A DNA stretch of 64,000 nucleotides from an uncultured Schlesneria sp. (GCA_903858935.1 CAIOKO010000172.1:1-64000), one strand, 5' to 3'; counted from the first letter of the stretch, positions 1 through 8,624 are shown. The notes: a model not told the origin generated them from the letters alone. A program made the numbers and translations.

Positions 1-268
1 CATGAACATCCTGCCCCGGCCCATCTGTCGGAAATTTCGGAAAGTCCGGAAACAATCCGAACGCAAACCATTCTATCCCAACAAGGAATCACTCGGCAGA
101 CGATAAAACCAAATTGAACCTTTTTCTTCGAATGTCACGCGGATCAATTAGGCAACTTAATTCGAAGAGATCGGCTGGACGCCAATCTCTTCATGCGCCG
201 CTGGTTTCGGGTTAGACTGAGAATTTGCAATGCGTCGTTTGTTGCGAATTCAATCCAGGGATTCCATC

Positions 269-601
269 TCATGCCTTGCTGTAATTATCGAACACACGAA
301 CCTTGTCCCAGGTTGGCTTGTTTTCTTCGATAAATTGCAGGTGAGCCGGAGCGGTCTGGTAAACGTCGTGATCATGTTTTGATTTGAAAACAACCAGCAG
401 AGCGACGTGGAAATCACGAACATTGACAGGACGCTCAAGCTCAGCAACCAGCGGTCCAGCTCCGAAGAAAACGACCCCCGGATGATCTTTGAGGTACTTA
501 AAGCAGGCGTCGATCAGTTTCTGAATGTTTGCGGCAGTGCCGTCCTTCAGTGTAAAAAAGACATTGTGGACCAGCATCGATTGGTTGGCGTGATCAGTCA
601 T
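269..601 (-). CDS. Dabb (stress-responsive A/B barrel) domain protein
   Basis: A 110-residue protein made almost entirely of one Dabb ferredoxin-like barrel domain. It opens with the family pattern MLVHNVFFTLKDG and has the usual middle segment on the fate of the bound partner (RDFHVALLVVFKSKHDHDVYQ) followed by APAHLQFIEENKP. Such proteins are small, soluble, usually dimeric, and mostly of unknown ligand. The reading frame stays open upstream to 757, but that stretch is low-complexity Ser/Arg/Asp-rich and unlike the family. The ATG at 601 is preceded by a purine-rich AAGAAAGAG, so I start there. It is divergent from the lipase gene to its right. Family call is confident; the function is unknown. 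Confidence 0.85.
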   Translation of the reverse strand: MTDHANQSMLVHNVFFTLKDGTAANIQKLIDACFKYLKDHPGVVFFGAGPLVAELERPVNVRDFHVALLVVFKSKHDHDVYQTAPAHLQFIEENKPTWDKVRVFDNYSKA

Positions 602-915
602 CGAAAAAACTCTTTCTTTTTTGGTTCTTGTAGAATCTGAATCGGACGACGACTCAGATCGGCATTGCGATTTGCTATCAATTGATTGACTTCGTTGGGT
701 TCGAGCACCCGTTCTGCCAACGTAATGAGATACAAATTCGTAGAGCGTTATCATCACGAATCGGCTCGTTTCTTGCCACTCTGCCGATTATGATACGCGC
801 CGCTTCGGACCGTCACTCCGATTGATTTATTGTTTTCAACGGAGTGATGATGAAAGCCATGGCGGTTTTGGATATTTGCGTTCTTTCACGATTTACTTCC
901 GGGTAGGGTGGCGAA
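602..915. other. Divergent intergenic region between Dabb and lipase genes
   Basis: No convincing gene. It must hold the promoters for the two divergent genes. One inverted repeat (AATCGGC at 759-765 and GCCGATT at 783-789, 17-nt loop) is visible. A leftward reading frame runs through part of it in phase with the Dabb gene but does not look like protein. Confidence 0.4.
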
Positions 916-1782
916 ATGGCGTTTGATCTCTACGAAGATTCTTTTGGTGACCATCGAAATGCACAGGCCCTGGCTAAGGCATCAGAACTGGCCTACCTTC
1001 CGGAAGATCTCGGAAAAGCAGAGTTTGCAGCAGTTCTGGGACTCGATGCGCGACTGATCAGTGTCGGAAATACTCAGGCTTATATTGCACAGAATGCGAA
1101 TAATATCGTTGTCGCTTTTCGGGGGACGGAGTCTCCCACAACGTTCGAGGGTCTGAAAGACTGGCTGCTCTCGGATGCTGTCAACCTGTTAATCCTGCCA
1201 ACCGGTCGTCTGGGGACGGATTTTGCTGCTGCCGGAGTTGGAGCCCGGTTTCATCAAGGGTTCATTAACGCTTTGGATGACATCTGGCTGCCGTTGTTTT
1301 CGGGCGTTGAAGACGAATTAAAACGAGCAGACCGTCCGTTATGGATCACCGGTCACAGTCTGGGGGGCGCATTGGCCGTACTGAGCGCCTGGCTTTTCAC
1401 GCGTAAATTTGTGAACGTCCACCAGGTCTATACATTTGGCGGCCCGATGATTGGAAACGTCGAGGCTTCCAAGGCCTTTGATCGAGAACTTGCCGGTAAG
1501 GTTTTTCGGTACGTGAATGGTCCCGATCCGGTCCCGAAGCTTCCGACAATGAGCCTGATTGCGAACGACTATGGTCACGTTCAAAAAGAAATGTCGACTG
1601 GAGTCGGGCCCGGTGCATCATCGTCGGCAGCACTATTCACCGAATTCGTCAGCCGATCAGCCAACGGAGTCATTCAAGGGACCTTAATTGACGATGTCTG
1701 GAAAGCTATCTCACAAACGGTCGAAGCCCATCTGATGCCCAGCTATCACAGTATGATCGACCGACTGATGGGGAAGAAGTAG
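916..1782 (+). CDS. Class 3 lipase-like alpha/beta hydrolase
   Basis: A 288-residue protein of the fungal-type Lipase_3 family, expected to hydrolyse acylglycerols or other esters. The nucleophile elbow is GHSLGGAL (Ser about residue 144). Upstream is the VAFRGTES segment typical of the oxyanion region. The acid residue is probably Asp in NGPDPVPKLP (about 205), and the catalytic His may lie in DYGHVQ or in the C-terminal SYHSMI. No signal peptide is visible, so it may be cytoplasmic. The start ATG follows a GGTGG-containing stretch. It converges on the cyclopropane synthase gene to its right and appears to be transcribed alone. Substrate unknown. Confidence 0.88.
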   Translation: MAFDLYEDSFGDHRNAQALAKASELAYLPEDLGKAEFAAVLGLDARLISVGNTQAYIAQNANNIVVAFRGTESPTTFEGLKDWLLSDAVNLLILPTGRLGTDFAAAGVGARFHQGFINALDDIWLPLFSGVEDELKRADRPLWITGHSLGGALAVLSAWLFTRKFVNVHQVYTFGGPMIGNVEASKAFDRELAGKVFRYVNGPDPVPKLPTMSLIANDYGHVQKEMSTGVGPGASSSAALFTEFVSRSANGVIQGTLIDDVWKAISQTVEAHLMPSYHSMIDRLMGKK

Positions 1783-1809
1783 AAGAAACAAACGCCATAA
1801 CGTAACGCC

Positions 1810-3105
1810 TCATTTAACCTCGAAAGCGCTGGATCGGCAGCCGGGCTTTGCCATTACCAACTGCACAAGTCCGCAGTTTCGCTCGAGAAAAGCCCCTTCG
1901 CAGTAGCAAAGATAATAGTCCCACATCCGAATAAAACGATCGTCAAATCCAAGTCGTCTGACTTCGGTGATCTGCTCGAAGAACCGAGTTCGCCAGTCGC
2001 GAAGGGTCTTCGCGTAGTGCACCGCGAAGTCTTCCATGTGGGTCAAACGTAAGTCTGTCGAACGAGTTAACACATTGCAGACGTGGGTCACCGACGGCAG
2101 GCACCCGCCTGGAAAGATGTATCGCTGGATGAAATCAACATTGCGGACATAGCCTTGATACAACTGGTCGGCGATCGTGATTCCCTGCAGGACGAACAGA
2201 CCATCTGGTTTCAATAATCGACTGCAGCATTGAAAATAGGTGTCAAAGAATTCATGTCCGACCGCTTCGATCATCTCAATCGAGACGAGTTTGTCGTATT
2301 GGCCTTTAAGATCGCGGTAATCCTGCATCACGACAGTAACGCGGTCGCTCAGTCCTGCATCAGCAATTCGCCCGGTTGCCATTTCAAATTGTTCGCGTGA
2401 AATCGTGGTTGTTGTCACGCGGCAGCCGAAGTTCTGCGCTGCGTGCAAAGCAAAGCCGCCCCAACCAGTTCCGATTTCCAGAAGATGGTCCTGTGGTGAG
2501 AGTCGAAGTTTCTGGCAAATCCGTTCATTCTTCGCCGTCGAGGCATCGAACAGCGTGCTGTCAGTTTTTTCGTAGATGCCGCAGGAGTACATCATCGTGT
2601 CATCAAGAAACAGCTTGAAAAAATCGTTCCCCAGATCGTAATGCGCGGCAATGTTTTTGCGGCTACCTCGTCGGGAATTACGATTCAAACGATGAGCAAT
2701 TTGGTAGAGCGGCTCGAACATCAAGGAGAGCCATCCCGGTTTGGCGGCTTGTGTTTGCGAATTGACAACCAGAATTCGGACAAGATCCGTCAAATTGTCG
2801 CAGGTCCAGTCGCCGTCCATAAACGATTCCGCAGCGCCAAGGTCTGCTCCGAATGCTGCTCGTGGAAAAAACCGTGAGTTTCGAACAGTTAAAACCACAT
2901 GAAAAGGACAATTCAGCGTCGTTTCCCCAAACGATTGCTGAGACGATCCCTCAACGAGCGTGATTTTGCCTTGTTCGATCCCTTTGAGACGCGAAATGAC
3001 CGCGTTCCTCGCAAATTTCTCACGAAGACAACGAGGAGAGACATCGCGTTCGCGGCAATAATTTTCCAATGACATTGTTGATTGCGATTCGCTGATGCTG
3101 CTCAT
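1810..3105 (-). CDS. cfa: Cyclopropane-fatty-acyl-phospholipid synthase (canonical type)
   Basis: A 431-residue SAM-dependent enzyme expected to add a methylene bridge across cis double bonds of membrane phospholipid acyl chains. The catalytic domain shows AHYDLGNDFFKLFLDDTMMY followed by the YSCGIY motif, whose Cys helps bind the catalytic bicarbonate in E. coli CFA synthase. The SAM-binding glycine loop is LEIGTGWGGFALHAA, then SIEMIEAVG and FPGGCLPS. The N-terminal region (residues 40-130) matches the usual CFA lipid-binding extension. The length is close to the family norm. It is the last gene of the sigma-led operon, starting 4 nt after the DUF1365 stop, so translational coupling is likely. 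Confidence 0.93.
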   Translation of the reverse strand: MSSISESQSTMSLENYCRERDVSPRCLREKFARNAVISRLKGIEQGKITLVEGSSQQSFGETTLNCPFHVVLTVRNSRFFPRAAFGADLGAAESFMDGDWTCDNLTDLVRILVVNSQTQAAKPGWLSLMFEPLYQIAHRLNRNSRRGSRKNIAAHYDLGNDFFKLFLDDTMMYSCGIYEKTDSTLFDASTAKNERICQKLRLSPQDHLLEIGTGWGGFALHAAQNFGCRVTTTTISREQFEMATGRIADAGLSDRVTVVMQDYRDLKGQYDKLVSIEMIEAVGHEFFDTYFQCCSRLLKPDGLFVLQGITIADQLYQGYVRNVDFIQRYIFPGGCLPSVTHVCNVLTRSTDLRLTHMEDFAVHYAKTLRDWRTRFFEQITEVRRLGFDDRFIRMWDYYLCYCEGAFLERNCGLVQLVMAKPGCRSSAFEVK

Positions 3106-3109
3106 GGTG

Positions 3110-3949
3110 TCAGTTTTCTATGGAATCTTGGGTCGGAGTTTCCGTTTGAAGAATCTTATCTGATTCGTCCAATCGGTTACTTTTAGGATGAGGTACGTAC
3201 GGAATACGTTTCCACCACAGCCGCAATGCCTGCCAATAGATATTGGCCATAACTCGTGCTGTCATCAATGGATACAAAGCAAGGACTCTTGCGAGCGACC
3301 AAGTCGTGATTTCCTGCCGTTTGAGATTTAAAGTCGCATCAAAACAAACATGTTCATCTCGCCAATTTTCGGCTTGCAGTACAAGTTGATCACTCGGGCC
3401 GACCAGATTCCAGCGATATTCAAAGTCCATCGTCATAAACGGCGAAACGTGAAACGATTTAGCAAAACGAAACTTATGTTTTTCTGGTTCGCCTGATGAT
3501 CCGGCAGGATGATTCTGTTTTGAGTCGACAACAGTCAAGACATAACAGTGTCGTTCCCGCCACGGCGTATTCGTGACTTCCGCGACGATGTATTGGATGC
3601 GACCTCCTGTTTCATCAAAACAAAAGAACACGCTCAATGGGTTGAAGCAATATCCAAGATAACTTAAATGAGTCAGCAGCCGAATGGGTCCGTCGGGACG
3701 GTTACCCGTTTGAGTTTCGACAAGTTTTCGCACTGTTTCGTCCAGCGGTTGGCTTGTGTCGCCGAAATGATCGCGCCGCCGAAACGTGGCGACGTTCCAA
3801 TTTTCAATCGACCATAACCACCGACGTTGAAACACGAGCGGAAGTTCGTTGAGGTCGAGATACATCATAAAGAGCGATGCACGAAATTCGTGCCGAACAG
3901 GCTCGAGTCTTCGGTGCCGAACCGTCCCTTCATAAATGCCACTCTGCAT
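3110..3949 (-). CDS. DUF1365 family protein
   Basis: A 279-residue protein of family DUF1365, whose biochemical activity is not established. It is recognised by its opening IYEGTVRHRR with RHEFRASLFMMYLDLNELP, and by the family signature LTHLSYLGYCFNPLSVFFCF around residues 98-117. Members occur repeatedly beside an FAD amine-oxidase-like protein and a CFA synthase in Proteobacteria and elsewhere, which suggests a role in handling modified fatty acids. Here it lies exactly between those two genes. No signal peptide; there is one hydrophobic patch. Family call is confident; the function is inferred from context only. Confidence 0.9.
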   Translation of the reverse strand: MQSGIYEGTVRHRRLEPVRHEFRASLFMMYLDLNELPLVFQRRWLWSIENWNVATFRRRDHFGDTSQPLDETVRKLVETQTGNRPDGPIRLLTHLSYLGYCFNPLSVFFCFDETGGRIQYIVAEVTNTPWRERHCYVLTVVDSKQNHPAGSSGEPEKHKFRFAKSFHVSPFMTMDFEYRWNLVGPSDQLVLQAENWRDEHVCFDATLNLKRQEITTWSLARVLALYPLMTARVMANIYWQALRLWWKRIPYVPHPKSNRLDESDKILQTETPTQDSIEN

Positions 3950-3997
3950 GATCCAGCCCTAACGATCAGCGTTTTTTTGAGTTGCTGCTGACAACTT

Positions 3998-5239
3998 CTA
4001 TTCGATACCGAAGGCCTTCGCTACGACCAGAGCGCTTTTCACTCCATCTTCATGAAACCCAAAGCCCCAGTAGGCACCGCAAAAATGCGTTCGATTGCTG
4101 AGATTACTGATCTCCGTATGGCGACGTTGCGACAAGACTGCCGCTGGAGAATAGATTGGATGTTCATAAACAAACCGTCCCAGAATTTTGTCGGGACGAA
4201 TGGCGTCTTCCCTGTTAAGCGTCACACAGAATGGTTCGGTAGAACTCAATCGCTGAAGAATGTTCATCTGGTAAGTCACTGATGGCGCATCAAGCGGGCT
4301 GTTAGACAAATGGTAATTCCAACTGGCCCACGCACGCCGCCGCTTTGGCAATAAGGACGCATCGGTGTGGAGCACGGCGATATTCTTTGAACAGACAAAC
4401 GGGGTTAAGACCTCACGTTCGACGGCACTCGGGTCGCTAAGCAACCGAAGTGCCTGGTCACCATGAGTGGCGAACACAACCTGATCGAATTGTTCAGGAC
4501 CGGATGCTGACGTCACGTTAACGTGGTCTTCGTTTCGACGCACAGAAATCACCGGGCAATTTAACCGAATTCGATCACGAAAAGATTCCGTCAATCGGTC
4601 AATGTATCTCCAGGAACCTCCGACGATTGTTCGCCAGATTGGACGATCTGTCAGCGTGACGAGTCCGTGATTAACGAGAAACTGTATGAAGTAGCGAGCC
4701 GGAAACTCCAGCATTTTCGATGGCGATGTTGACCAGATCGCGGCTCCCATAGGGATCAAATAATTCTCGCGAAACGTCTCTGAATAATGACCCCGATCGA
4801 GATAATCACCCAGTGAAATATCAGAAGAGTCCTCCGACAATAATTGGGGGGATTGGCGGTTGAATCGGAGGATTTCCATCAGCATTTGCAGAAACGATGG
4901 GCGGAATAGATTCGTTCGCTGGGCGAATAGTGTGTTAAGTGACGTTCCACAATATTCCAGACCCGTCCGCTCGCACTTCACGCTGAAGCTCATTTCGCTT
5001 TCTTGTGATTCAACACCAAGAAGATCGAGCAACTTGCAGAAATTCGGGTATGTTCGCTTGTTAAAAACGATAAAGCCCGTGTCAATCGCGTAAGGCCGTC
5101 CATCTTTTTCGACCGTAACAGTATGCGTGTGTCCGCCGACATAATCGTTTGCCTCGAATACTGTGATCGAGTGCTCGCGTTGGAGGTACCATGCAGCAAC
5201 CATGCCCGAGATTCCAGTCCCGATGATCGCAATCTTCAT
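3998..5239 (-). CDS. FAD-dependent amine-oxidase-like oxidoreductase (fatty-acid cluster type)
   Basis: A 413-residue flavoprotein with an N-terminal dinucleotide-binding motif, IIGTGISGMVAAWYL, then the FEANDYVGGHTHTV segment that seats FAD. The C-terminal HFCGAYWGFGFHEDGVKSA closes the FAD site in this subfamily. Relatives sit beside CFA synthase and DUF1365 in Rhodobacter and Pseudomonas clusters linked to singlet-oxygen or membrane stress, where a desaturase or oxidase acting on methylated or unsaturated acyl chains has been proposed. The substrate here is inferred, not shown. It starts at ATG 5239, 105 bp after the upstream methyltransferase, and is 48 bp from DUF1365. Confidence 0.88.
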   Translation of the reverse strand: MKIAIIGTGISGMVAAWYLQREHSITVFEANDYVGGHTHTVTVEKDGRPYAIDTGFIVFNKRTYPNFCKLLDLLGVESQESEMSFSVKCERTGLEYCGTSLNTLFAQRTNLFRPSFLQMLMEILRFNRQSPQLLSEDSSDISLGDYLDRGHYSETFRENYLIPMGAAIWSTSPSKMLEFPARYFIQFLVNHGLVTLTDRPIWRTIVGGSWRYIDRLTESFRDRIRLNCPVISVRRNEDHVNVTSASGPEQFDQVVFATHGDQALRLLSDPSAVEREVLTPFVCSKNIAVLHTDASLLPKRRRAWASWNYHLSNSPLDAPSVTYQMNILQRLSSTEPFCVTLNREDAIRPDKILGRFVYEHPIYSPAAVLSQRRHTEISNLSNRTHFCGAYWGFGFHEDGVKSALVVAKAFGIE

Positions 5240-5344
5240 GACGATGCCTTATCACGTTCCCGACGATAAACCGTACAAAGCGTCTGGTTTCAATCCACGA
5301 ATTCAGGGGTGTGAAATAGAAATCCCGAAAATTCAATGAATCGT

Positions 5345-6385
5345 TCACAATCCCTCACGCCTGGAAAAAAGGAAATGAGCGACTCCCCACTCCTCTCCCC
5401 CGCAATAGCCGAATAACTCGGCGCACGCGATATAGAACATTCTCCATCGCTGAAACATCACCTTCGACAGTTTGTCGCCGTAAGTTGTCTGGAACAGGGG
5501 CAGGATTTGCTCGCGCGATGAATCGTGACGTTTCAGCCAAGACTCAAGCGTTTTCTGGTAGTGCTGACCGTTGATGAGCCAACGATCTTCGAATAACAAG
5601 TCGCGTTGGAATTCTAGAAACAAGTCGGCTGAAGGCATCAGTCCGCCGGTGAAAAAATGGCGAGCCATCCAGTCGTTGTTTCCGTCGGTCTCAAACGGAT
5701 AGGCGCAGCGACCGTGATAGAAAACGTGGGCAAAAAGTTTTCCTTTTGGCTTGAGCCAGCGGGATATTCTTGCAAATAACTCTTCGTAGTTACGCATATG
5801 TTCAAACATTTCGACTGAAACAACTCGATCGAATGTACGATCAGTTTGAAAGTCGTTCATATCTTGCGTCTCGACAACAAGATTCGAAATGCCCCGAATG
5901 TTTGCTTGATCGAGTATGAATTTTTTCTGAGACGCTGAATTCGAAATCGCGAGAAATCGGCTGCCGGGAAATCGTTCGGCCATAAATAGTGACAACGAAC
6001 CCCAGCCGCAACCAAGCTCCAGGATCTGCATTCCGTCGTGCAAACCCGCTCGCTGACAGGTCAGTTCCAGCATTTTCTGCTCGGCAGTACGCAGGTCAAC
6101 GACTCGGTCAGGCCAGAGACAAGAACTGTATTTTCGATGTGGACCAAGGACCAACTCGAAATAGGCCGCAGGAACTTCGTAATGCTGCTGATTTGCAAAG
6201 TCGGTATGAAGCGCGATGGGACTCTTACGAATTTCCGCCACAAATGATCGATGCAGTTCGCTCAGACCCTCACATCCGAGTCGAGATTCTTCGAGGAGAC
6301 GCGCGGCAAGTAGCCGACGGATTCCGAAACGGATCAGTCGATCAGGCAACCAACCTTGTTCTGCAAGCTCTAAACCAGACAGCAT
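5345..6385 (-). CDS. CFA-synthase-like SAM-dependent methyltransferase (non-canonical)
   Basis: A 346-residue protein of the cyclopropane-synthase/methyltransferase superfamily. It shows HTDFANQQHYEVPAAYFELV, the SAM loop LELGCGWGSLSLFMAERFP and SVEMFEHMRNYEELF. It departs from canonical CFA synthase at two hallmarks: YSCxY reads KYSSCLW (Cys displaced by one), and FPGGCLPS reads FTGGLMPS. It also lacks the long N-terminal domain. Such shorter relatives can act as plain acyl-chain methylases rather than cyclopropanases. Frame-compatible TTG at 6430 exists, but ATG 6385 lies just after the DUF1295 stop and gives the family-like MLSGLELAEQGWLPD start. A methylase role is inference. Confidence 0.88.
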   Translation of the reverse strand: MLSGLELAEQGWLPDRLIRFGIRRLLAARLLEESRLGCEGLSELHRSFVAEIRKSPIALHTDFANQQHYEVPAAYFELVLGPHRKYSSCLWPDRVVDLRTAEQKMLELTCQRAGLHDGMQILELGCGWGSLSLFMAERFPGSRFLAISNSASQKKFILDQANIRGISNLVVETQDMNDFQTDRTFDRVVSVEMFEHMRNYEELFARISRWLKPKGKLFAHVFYHGRCAYPFETDGNNDWMARHFFTGGLMPSADLFLEFQRDLLFEDRWLINGQHYQKTLESWLKRHDSSREQILPLFQTTYGDKLSKVMFQRWRMFYIACAELFGYCGGEEWGVAHFLFSRREGL

Positions 6386-6402
6386 TCGATACCCGTGTTC
6401 AA

Positions 6403-7197
6403 TTAATCTGAAGATTTCTTCGGGAACCAAGGAACGAACATGCTAGTTGTCTGCTGATATTTTCGGTAGTCGTCGCCGCGACTGATCAGCGCTTGCGCTT
6501 CTGTTGCTGGGATACCGGTCACTTTAAACAAAAAAAACCACATCAGCGCCGGAGCAGAAATGGTTATCCAGCCCAATGGAGTCATCCACGCGATTACGAC
6601 ATAAGTCCACCAGTGCAGCCATTCGAAAAAATAATTGGGATGACGTGAATAATTCCACAACCCGTTTCGACAGGTTGTTCCTCGATTGGACGGGTTGGCA
6701 CGAAACCGAGCCAGTTGAATATCAGCGAGAGTTTCACCGGAGACCGAAAATCCCCAGATTGATACTCCAATGAAATCCCAGGCATCAATCGGGGCGCTGC
6801 GTTGCATCGCCAGCCAGAAGGAAAGTGAAAAGAACCAGGCAAGTAACGCCTGCAATTGGAAGAATCCGAAAAAAAACAGGTTGGCCCGAGGTCCGAATGC
6901 CGCCCGCAACTTCTGGTAGCGACCGTCCTCTGGTTTTCCGAGAACTCGATCACCAAGTAGATAAAGAGCGAGTCGCATTGACCAGATAAATGCAATCGTT
7001 GCGACCACCCCAGTTCGCCAGGTGAAATGGGGTTGGGTTATGCCGTAGAACACGGACAGAAAGCCGAGACATCCTGACCAACCCACATCCACGATGCCGG
7101 CATCGCGTGTCCGGCACTGGATACACCACAGCACGAGCATCAGCAGGCTTGAGAAAAACAAACCCCACGCAAGTTGTGAAGAAGCGGTGAGACTCAT
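6403..7197 (-). CDS. DUF1295 integral membrane protein (steroid reductase/isoprenylcysteine methyltransferase-like)
   Basis: A 264-residue polytopic membrane protein with about six or seven hydrophobic segments, beginning LAWGLFFSSLLMLVLW. The family signature NYSRHPNYFFEWLHWW is at about residues 188-203; in related families this motif contributes to cofactor binding. DUF1295 members are annotated as steroid-5-alpha-reductase-like, but most have no tested activity. The ATG at 7197 overlaps the stop of the sigma factor gene as ATGA, so translation is directly coupled. Its position in a fatty-acid-modifying operon suggests a reductase or methyltransferase acting on lipid. The function is inferred. 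Confidence 0.88.
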   Translation of the reverse strand: MSLTASSQLAWGLFFSSLLMLVLWCIQCRTRDAGIVDVGWSGCLGFLSVFYGITQPHFTWRTGVVATIAFIWSMRLALYLLGDRVLGKPEDGRYQKLRAAFGPRANLFFFGFFQLQALLAWFFSLSFWLAMQRSAPIDAWDFIGVSIWGFSVSGETLADIQLARFRANPSNRGTTCRNGLWNYSRHPNYFFEWLHWWTYVVIAWMTPLGWITISAPALMWFFLFKVTGIPATEAQALISRGDDYRKYQQTTSMFVPWFPKKSSD

Positions 7198-8132
7198 GCG
7201 TTCGCCGAAGCCAGTTGTCGTCGATTGTATTCGACTGCCACGGCGTGCAATTTCTTCAAGGCGTTTCCTTCGACTTGTCGGACGCGCTCTTTGCAAATCC
7301 CCAATTCACTCGAAAGTTGCATCAAAGTCTTAGGCTCTCCTCGCCCATTTAAACCAAATCGCCCTTCGATAATTTGACGCTCACGTTCGGTGAGGTGATC
7401 CGACATCACTTCAACCATGTGTTCCATCAGCCGAGCTTCAGCCGGTGCATCATAGTCGACTTCCTGATGGTCAGGTGCCGACATCATGATTTCAGGGTCT
7501 GTGACCGAAAACCGCTTCCGATCCTTTTGTTTCCGTTCAATTTTTCGGAAAAAGCTTCGTCGAATTGCGTGGGTGGCGTAGGTGCTGAATCGAAAACCGA
7601 GTTGGTAATTGAACTTTTCAACCGCTTCCATCAATGAGAGCGAGCCATCGCTAACCAAATCTTCGAAACCATAACTCGACGTGCAGTACTTTCCGGCGTT
7701 TAAAACGACGAGTCGCATGTTCGACCGAATAATATGATCCCGTGCGTCTTTGGCATCGGAAAGCAATCGCTCGATCTGGTTTAATACCTTTACGTCGGGT
7801 TGATCGGCATCAAGAGACAACTGCAATCGAGACGCCTGGAATTTCAAGAAATTCATTCGGCGAAATTCGTGTTGCTCTTCGGCGAATGACAGCAGCGGCT
7901 CACCCAAGGCTGGAGCGAGGCAGGGAAGATTTTCAGCTTCAACTTCCTCTTGAACCCTTGGTGAAGGATTCACCGGGACGGTTTCGAATACGCCTGGACG
8001 AATCTGTGCGTTAAGCATTGATTCAAACTCGTCGCTTTCGATGAATTCGATTTCAATCTTCAAGATTCGTTCCAACAGCAATCGGTTCTTGCTGACTTCG
8101 GATTCATTCATTGATGATGCTGCCAACTTCAT
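7194..8132 (-). CDS. Sigma-70 family RNA polymerase sigma factor leading a lipid operon
   Basis: A 312-residue sigma factor. Region 2 (about residues 138-200) shows RLVVLNAGKY, FEDLVSDGSLSLMEAVEKF and FSTYATHAIRRSFFRKI, covering core binding and -10 recognition. Region 4 (about 240-300) shows LTERERQIIEGRFGL and the helix-turn-helix CKERVRQVEGNALKKL. Region 1.2 is only weakly recognisable and region 3 is short, so it is a group 2/3-like factor, not the housekeeping RpoD and not an ECF factor. The frame remains open upstream to 8369 but that part is not protein-like. The start at ATG 8132 has a poor ribosome site. The stop overlaps the DUF1295 start. No anti-sigma gene is adjacent. Confidence 0.9.
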   Translation of the reverse strand: MKLAASSMNESEVSKNRLLLERILKIEIEFIESDEFESMLNAQIRPGVFETVPVNPSPRVQEEVEAENLPCLAPALGEPLLSFAEEQHEFRRMNFLKFQASRLQLSLDADQPDVKVLNQIERLLSDAKDARDHIIRSNMRLVVLNAGKYCTSSYGFEDLVSDGSLSLMEAVEKFNYQLGFRFSTYATHAIRRSFFRKIERKQKDRKRFSVTDPEIMMSAPDHQEVDYDAPAEARLMEHMVEVMSDHLTERERQIIEGRFGLNGRGEPKTLMQLSSELGICKERVRQVEGNALKKLHAVAVEYNRRQLASANA

Positions 8133-8178
8133 AATCGTCCACTGCCCAACCAGAAGGAATTCAAAACGTTCAAATCGT

Positions 8179-8223
8179 TCAGCTAGAAGATGGTAGTCGA
8201 TCGCTCCGGAACGGCAATGGCAT
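8179..8223 (-). CDS. Possible 14-residue leader peptide upstream of the sigma gene
   Basis: A tiny frame MPLPFRSDRLPSSS begins at ATG 8223 directly after an A-run containing AAAGGAAAA, a ribosome-binding match whose spacing is rather short. It ends 46 nt before the sigma start, which itself has a weak ribosome site. The arrangement would suit coupled or attenuated translation of the sigma factor, but a chance occurrence in A-rich DNA cannot be excluded. Confidence 0.25.
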   Translation of the reverse strand: MPLPFRSDRLPSSS

Positions 8224-8304
8224 TTTTCCTTTTTTTTTACATTTTTCCTAAAGCTGCCCAAATACCATGTTTTTATGCATAATACACTCGATGTGTTGTT
8301 TTGT

Positions 8305-8334
8305 ATCGTACTATATTGCAAACAAAAAGTTAAC
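8305..8334 (-). promoter_or_regulatory. Candidate promoter for the sigma-lipid operon
   Basis: On the minus strand TTAACT (8329-8334) and TACGAT (8305-8310) are separated by 17 nt, each matching four of six positions of the sigma-70 consensus. It would give a leader of about 165 nt before ATG 8132. Only a pattern match. Confidence 0.3.
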
Positions 8335-8590
8335 GCTACATTCATGTTGAGTGATTTGGATATCGTCAAAATCGTTCACCTGGGTATTTGATCGATTTCC
8401 CCAGCGACTAAATCGGTCATTGTAATTTCAACACCTTAGAATGCGATATGTGATTTAAAATGATACGCTTTTGTCTTGGTCAACAAATGTCCGCGGTTGA
8501 GGAGAACCGAAGAAATTTCTTTACCGCTCACAGATTATTGGAATATGGATTCAAATCGTTGCTGGCTTTGCGAAAAATCGACCACTTACA

Positions 8591-8624
8591 AAACAAAAAA
8601 CGTGGGACGAATTTCGTCCCACGT
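8591..8624 (-). terminator. Rho-independent terminator of rplU
   Basis: A near-perfect hairpin with arms ACGTGGGACGAA and TTCGTCCCACGT around a single T (8600-8624). Read on the minus strand it is followed by TTTTTTGTTT. It lies about 36 nt after the rplU stop, so it ends the rng-rplU transcript and separates it from the sigma operon. Confidence 0.88.

Larger units (their letters stand above)
8133..8590. other. Long leader/intergenic region upstream of the sigma gene
   Basis: No annotated protein gene apart from a possible leader peptide (listed separately). The strand carrying the sigma transcript is A/T-rich here, with a nine-A run just before the leader ATG. It is unusually long for this window and probably carries the sigma promoter and a 5' leader of 150-200 nt. 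Confidence 0.5.

Noticed and set aside
1-60. Possible start codon of a leftward gene at position 3 (AGGA upstream)
   Set aside because: Only the first codon would be in the window, so nothing can be verified.
602-757. N-terminal extension of the Dabb protein
   Set aside because: The in-frame upstream stretch is low-complexity and outside the family; the ATG at 601 has its own ribosome site.
5989-6411. A 140-codon rightward frame inside the CFA-like methyltransferase gene
   Set aside because: It is antisense to a gene with clear family motifs and has no family similarity itself.
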